A DNA stretch of 41,057 nt. It comes from a virus. The first letter of the stretch is position 1. Every line of letters starts with the position of its first letter. Location of the stretch: positions 1 through 41,057 of IMG/VR virus record IMGVR_UViG_3300027972_000004. One strand, given 5' to 3'. The position numbers and the translations under genes are program-made. This document shows, in pieces, positions 37,285 to 41,057 of this stretch. Below the pieces are notes generated by a model. The model saw nothing but the letters and a program-made list of their open reading frames with translations, had not been told where the DNA came from and did no database searches.

Positions 37285-37538
37285 TACTTGCCTCCCTTCA
37301 GGAAGTTATAATTCTTCCTTGGCGGTTTACCCGTATCAGCTATTGACGCGCCGATATTCTCCGGTGTCTGTTCAACTTCAGGAGGCGCTATCTTTGAAGG
37401 GTTCACCTGCATCATTGGTTGAGTAGGTTGCTGCGCCAGCAATTCCAGTAAATTCACTATCTTGGGTTGCTTCACCTTTTCAGGCGCAAGTTTACCCACT
37501 ACCATGTCAAGAATATCTTTGCCTGTTATCTGGTTCAT
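37284..37538 (-). CDS. Small protein downstream of the portal
   Basis: This gene encodes 84 residues. A short helical N-terminus (ITGKDILDMVVGKLAPEKVK) is followed by glutamine- and proline-rich flexible sequence (LAQQPTQPMMQVNPSKIAPP). It begins directly after the portal stop. It may be a portal accessory or an internal virion protein. The function is unknown. Confidence 0.6.
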   Translation of the reverse strand: MNQITGKDILDMVVGKLAPEKVKQPKIVNLLELLAQQPTQPMMQVNPSKIAPPEVEQTPENIGASIADTGKPPRKNYNFLKGGK

Positions 37539-39272
37539 TTACTGACCTCCTTTGCCGAGGTTGTTCGGTCTTGCCTGCGTAGTCAAGTCCTGCTGGCCGG
37601 TCTGTTTCCTCTGCATGGCCGCCTGCTGGTTGATAGACCCGCCGCCGCCCGCTATCGGCTCCGTTGCCGGCTGAGAGGCGGGGTTCGGCACCTGGTTAAG
37701 AGCCCCTGCCTCCATGTCAAACTGTTTTTCCAGCGCCTTCATAATAATCAGCCTGCGTCCATAAGCCTTTTGCTTTTCCGATATATCGTCCATATCGGCC
37801 ATCAGCGAGTCGTAGACCTCTGCCGCCGGTATCATGGCATACAACCTGTCCATCTTGGCCTGCCTGATCAGATTCAAAGGGTCGTCCTCCCTCATTACCT
37901 GGGTCATAATGTAACTCTGCGGATACCCGAGTTCTTTATATACCCGCGCCTGCTGCGCTAAAGCTAACTGCTTCTGCGAGGACGTGGAACTATGGGATAC
38001 CACCACACTGAATTTCTCTTTGTATAATTCGCGTTGCTTAATTTCAATAGCATCGTCATCGCTAACTTTCGTCTGGTAGCAGTTGCCTGCGAGCTGGCGC
38101 TGGATAGAGCGCATAATGCCCTTGAAGTGCCTGTTCTTGGCGTTCTTGTTCGGATCAAGTATCTTCTGCACATTATCTTCCATGCCGAAGTAAAGGGACG
38201 CGCTCATTCTGTCGGGAACGGAGCCATAAGACGTATCAGGGAAAGTGGCCTTCTGCCAGTGGACGACGATCTGCTGGTAAATAGCCTGTTGCGCCGCCGT
38301 GACCTCCGGAGTCGGCACATTCTCAATGCTGTCCTTCAACCCCATCGGCAGGATAAAACTGTTGCCAAAGTATTCGTCGGGATCTCCAACATCCAGCGCC
38401 CAACCGGCCTCAGTCTTGATAACCAGCGGTGCGAAGAATTGACGGTCGGCCAGTGATGCCCAGGTTGACATCGCATGGTTGATGGCCGGCACCAGGTTAA
38501 TTACAGGATCATAAATATTCGGATAGCTGCGTGCTATATCCAGCAACGCATCACCTTCACTGGACATCGTTTTAGCGAGTTTCGTTACGCGCGTCACCAC
38601 GGCAGGGCAGAATCCTAACCCGTGTTCAACTTCTCTTAGCGCTTTACCGGTGCCCTGTATGCTACTCAAATTCCCCAGGTAAACACCATAAATCTTATCA
38701 TCCCAATAGATATACAAGTTCACCTGTTTAGAATTTACCTCTATCTTTTTCTGGAAGGTATCCTCCGCTTCGGACTTATCCATGCGGACGATATAAGCAA
38801 ACCGTTTAACGCCGCGCTCACCGAGTTCCCACAACGTCCACCGGGAAGATGTCGGCATGATGTCGATGAAGTATTTATCCTTTTCCTGGTTCACTATCGG
38901 CAAAGAGCAGATTGCGCCGCGGAACCCTGCCTCAAAGTCCATGCAGGCACCCAACGAACCGTATTGCTTGGCCTCGTTGCGTTCATCCGCAAGGTCAAAC
39001 CACAGATTGAAATCCTCCTCAATCTTATGCTGATATGCTTCATCAACACCGGTGACTTCAATCTTGCGTTTATCCGCGGCCATGAACGCCATGTAAGTAT
39101 CCCCGAATATCATCGGGTCGTTCATGGTGATATTGGTAACGCCCTTGGCTGCCTTCCCTGTCTTGTCGTTTTTCAGTACATACTCTTTCAACCAGTACAG
39201 GTCCATCGCCGCGTCCTGCTTATCGTGCAGCGATGTAAACAAGTTATTCCATGTGCGAAAATCAACATCCAT
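37539..39272 (-). CDS. Portal protein
   Basis: This gene encodes 577 residues. The N-terminal helices, the MNDPMIFGDTYMAFMAADKR segment, a central region with FYDNEAKQYGSL-type wing residues (DLADERNEAKQYGSLGACMD), and the long helical crown with alanine/glutamine-rich coil at the C-terminus fit podovirus-type portals, which form a dodecameric ring through which DNA enters. It follows the large terminase and precedes the scaffold and capsid genes, as expected for a portal. The tail (SQPATEPIAGGGGSINQQAA) is flexible. Confidence 0.75.
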   Translation of the reverse strand: MDVDFRTWNNLFTSLHDKQDAAMDLYWLKEYVLKNDKTGKAAKGVTNITMNDPMIFGDTYMAFMAADKRKIEVTGVDEAYQHKIEEDFNLWFDLADERNEAKQYGSLGACMDFEAGFRGAICSLPIVNQEKDKYFIDIMPTSSRWTLWELGERGVKRFAYIVRMDKSEAEDTFQKKIEVNSKQVNLYIYWDDKIYGVYLGNLSSIQGTGKALREVEHGLGFCPAVVTRVTKLAKTMSSEGDALLDIARSYPNIYDPVINLVPAINHAMSTWASLADRQFFAPLVIKTEAGWALDVGDPDEYFGNSFILPMGLKDSIENVPTPEVTAAQQAIYQQIVVHWQKATFPDTSYGSVPDRMSASLYFGMEDNVQKILDPNKNAKNRHFKGIMRSIQRQLAGNCYQTKVSDDDAIEIKQRELYKEKFSVVVSHSSTSSQKQLALAQQARVYKELGYPQSYIMTQVMREDDPLNLIRQAKMDRLYAMIPAAEVYDSLMADMDDISEKQKAYGRRLIIMKALEKQFDMEAGALNQVPNPASQPATEPIAGGGGSINQQAAMQRKQTGQQDLTTQARPNNLGKGGQ

Positions 39273-39283
39273 ATTAAATCTCC

Positions 39284-40603
39284 TTAGTACCCATAACTAA
39301 CCCTGATAGGCTTTAACTTAAAATTCGTTGAGTTACGGGTGAAACCTGATAAGATACCGCGTTCACTGTCCATTAAGTGATAGCGTTGTTTCCCTTCAAT
39401 ATCCCCGGTCGCCTGATTATCGTCATCCAGTTTATAACTGTAAGATTGCTTCTCTTTCAGGTATTCATAGAGGTCAGAACAAACAAACAGTTCATTCAGT
39501 TTATGCAGGGTATAGACGCGCTGTATGCCGATCTCCACGGACTGAATTGACGGCATCTGACAGGGCCAGCCGGCCGCCGTGAAGTCACCGCGCCAGCCAT
39601 CATCGCCCTTATCCCCTTTGCCGCCGCAGCATTTAACGATCTGCCAGTTCTTCGACATGGCGCGGAGGTTGTCGGCGTGTTGCTGCGTAGTCAGTCCTTT
39701 AGCGAGGTATTCGCGGTCGGCGTAGATATATCCTGTGGCCGGGTCGATGGCGTAGAACATGGCAGCGGTGTCGGTGCCGAAGTCCATGCCACAGTAGCGC
39801 GGCCATGAATCCAGCACCGGCCAACGGCTCCTCGGAAGTAAGCAAACATCGGTATTAAAAGCGTCATATATAAGTCCGACTGCATTGGCAAATTCCCCCA
39901 TATAGAGTAATTTGAACTTCCAATCGGGTAATGACAACCTCGCGCTTTCATATTCTTCTTCGGCAAATTTGGGATTAACCGTCGATGGAAACTGGAATAT
40001 ATCTATGTCCTGGCCAACTTCATCATCTTTTTTCCAGTGGTCGTAGAAATCTGTCTTAATCCACCCGCCGCCGGTATACAGCGTCGTGATCAGCAGGGCC
40101 CGCCCTCTGTTCAAGGACAACCTGCGCCGTATCGCCTCCCACGCCTCCCTGCGGAACTGCACCTGGCCGCACTCATCAAGTACCGCCGCCTTCGCCGTCG
40201 CGCTCTCCATAGACTCAGGGTTCTCAGCGGAACAAAAGATAATGCGCCCCTTCGCGCCTTTGTAATTGAAATAAATGACCTTCTCGCTTTTATTTAGCTT
40301 GCCGAGTTTTAATATGTCCTCGTACACTTCCGTAAAGGCCGGCAACAGTTTAAGGTTCATCAACGGATATGTCGCGGTGACAACCAGGTAATCGTTCAAC
40401 TCCTCTTTGCGGCACGTTTCCCTTATCCGGTTAAACAACCACCACGGGCAGTACGAGGTCTTACCGAGCTGTGTTCCTCCGAGGAGAACCACAAACCTTT
40501 TCTGGCTAAGTCCCACGGCTTGCTGCGCCGGGTTCAAGTTAAGATGTAACCCGCCATCCGTATCGTATGATATTAACTCTCTATTCTGTGTCGCTGTTAC
40601 CAC
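39284..40603 (-). CDS. terL: Terminase large subunit
   Basis: This gene encodes 439 residues from GTG 40603, with AGGA eight bases upstream. The ATPase half has Walker A GGTQLGKT (42-49), Walker B VLDE (141-144) and the coupling motif LLITTLY (170-176). The nuclease half begins with YCGMDFGTDTA (D274 in an RNase-H fold), and further acidic residues lie near YHLMDSERG. It translocates DNA into the prohead and cuts the concatemer. It overlaps the small-terminase gene by 23 bases. Confidence 0.9.
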   Translation of the reverse strand: MVTATQNRELISYDTDGGLHLNLNPAQQAVGLSQKRFVVLLGGTQLGKTSYCPWWLFNRIRETCRKEELNDYLVVTATYPLMNLKLLPAFTEVYEDILKLGKLNKSEKVIYFNYKGAKGRIIFCSAENPESMESATAKAAVLDECGQVQFRREAWEAIRRRLSLNRGRALLITTLYTGGGWIKTDFYDHWKKDDEVGQDIDIFQFPSTVNPKFAEEEYESARLSLPDWKFKLLYMGEFANAVGLIYDAFNTDVCLLPRSRWPVLDSWPRYCGMDFGTDTAAMFYAIDPATGYIYADREYLAKGLTTQQHADNLRAMSKNWQIVKCCGGKGDKGDDGWRGDFTAAGWPCQMPSIQSVEIGIQRVYTLHKLNELFVCSDLYEYLKEKQSYSYKLDDDNQATGDIEGKQRYHLMDSERGILSGFTRNSTNFKLKPIRVSYGY

Positions 40604-41057
40604 TCGCTAATTCCTTTACTTCCGATGAATCAATCGAATCTACTTTCGTGTTACTTCCGTAATGCTCGATTATCACGGTTATCTTCCTATCGTCAGTCTT
40701 TTCCGCAGGCACCTTGCTTGACCACTTGGCTTTATCATCGGCCTCGAGTACCATATGTGCAGCGATAACATTGGCGTTGGATATGCCGGAGTCCTTGCCG
40801 GTCTTTTGTAATCCGGACCCTGCCTGGTTAAGAAACTCCTCTGCTTTAACGGCACCCACCCGCGCCACTATCCGCTTCGCCTTCTCAAACTCAACCTTAA
40901 ACGCCGGGTCCTCCTCGATCCACTGCCCCACAACCGCCTCCGTATACTGCTCACCACGCGAAGCTAACCGATTGCATGCCGCCGTAAACTTCCCATACCT
41001 CAAAAACTCATCAAGAAAAAATTGCTGCAACTCTACCCTCTCACTCTCACTTACCTC
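40581..41057 (-). CDS. terS: Terminase small subunit, 3' part (gene crosses the circle junction)
   Basis: This is the remaining part of the 176-residue small terminase whose start is at base 181 of the joined circle. The part seen here begins VVEVSESERVELQQFF and contains FTAACNRLASRGEQYTEAVV, a helix-turn-helix-like segment suited to packaging-site recognition, followed by a helix with EFEKAKRIVARVGAVKAEEF, and an acidic tail (DSIDSSEVKELASGNSDTE). Bases 40931-41057 duplicate 1-127. Confidence 0.75.
   Translation of the reverse strand, partial: EVSESERVELQQFFLDEFLRYGKFTAACNRLASRGEQYTEAVVGQWIEEDPAFKVEFEKAKRIVARVGAVKAEEFLNQAGSGLQKTGKDSGISNANVIAAHMVLEADDKAKWSSKVPAEKTDDRKITVIIEHYGSNTKVDSIDSSEVKELASGNSDTE
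40931..41057. repeat. 127-bp terminal direct repeat, right copy
   Basis: This stretch is identical to 1-127 and marks the circular overlap of the assembly. See the left copy for interpretation. Confidence 0.95.

Noticed and set aside
1-41057. CRISPR array, insertion sequence, diversity-generating retroelement
   Set aside because: I saw no regularly spaced identical repeats, no transposase and no reverse transcriptase.

Overview
This window looks like the complete genome of a short-tailed (podovirus-like) double-stranded DNA phage, probably assembled from a metagenome. The last 127 bases repeat the first 127 exactly. The window is therefore one circular or circularly permuted molecule of about 40,930 bp, opened inside the small-terminase gene. 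A portal, scaffold, HK97-type capsid protein and head-tail adaptor are present. I see no tape measure, tail tube or sheath. The host cannot be named from sequence alone. Strong Shine-Dalgarno sites, sigma-70-type promoters and ordinary codons indicate a bacterium.

Layout. (A) 348-1150 is a gene-poor stretch with iterated GAAGCTATT repeats and long inverted repeats. It is a candidate replication origin or control region. (B) 1208-2694, plus strand: six small genes behind a TTGACA promoter, ending at a bidirectional terminator (2721-2753). (C) 12715 down to 2827, minus strand: the early/replication operon. In order of transcription it holds a ribbon-helix-helix protein, small Cys-rich proteins, a coiled-coil protein, an exonuclease fused to a probable single-strand annealing protein, a cytosine methyltransferase with a second large gene nested in another frame, a TOPRIM primase-like protein, a RepA/DnaB-type ATPase, a block of TAACA/TGTTA dyads, an HTH protein, a RuvC-like resolvase, a C2H2 zinc-finger protein and many small proteins. 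(D) 12716-13087: a divergent control region with repeated operator-like dyads, followed by an XRE-family regulator on the plus strand. (E) 17282 down to 13431, minus strand: a holin-like protein, a membrane-anchored transglutaminase-like protein, an HExxH protein, zinc-ribbon proteins, a metallophosphoesterase and a homing HNH gene. (F) From 347 through the circle junction down to 17415, minus strand: the late operon (terminase small and large, portal, giant virion protein, scaffold, capsid, adaptor, tail proteins, tail fibres, holin-like protein), ending at a strong terminator at 17364-17395.

How the parts work together. The early operon supplies a compact replication-recombination set that presumably uses the host polymerase. 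The XRE regulator faces the early operon across an operator region, but I see no integrase, so the phage is either virulent or persists as an episome. The late operon follows the usual packaging-head-tail order.

The points most worth a second look are these. First, a 366-codon gene with its own ribosome binding site lies wholly inside dcm and carries repeated LLPTP motifs. Second, a tail fibre contains 39-residue repeats that are nearly identical in protein but have almost every codon replaced by a synonym. Third, two multibranched structured-RNA candidates lie on the minus strand. Fourth, the tail hub protein appears split into three genes with HNH, acetyltransferase and fibre genes around and between them.
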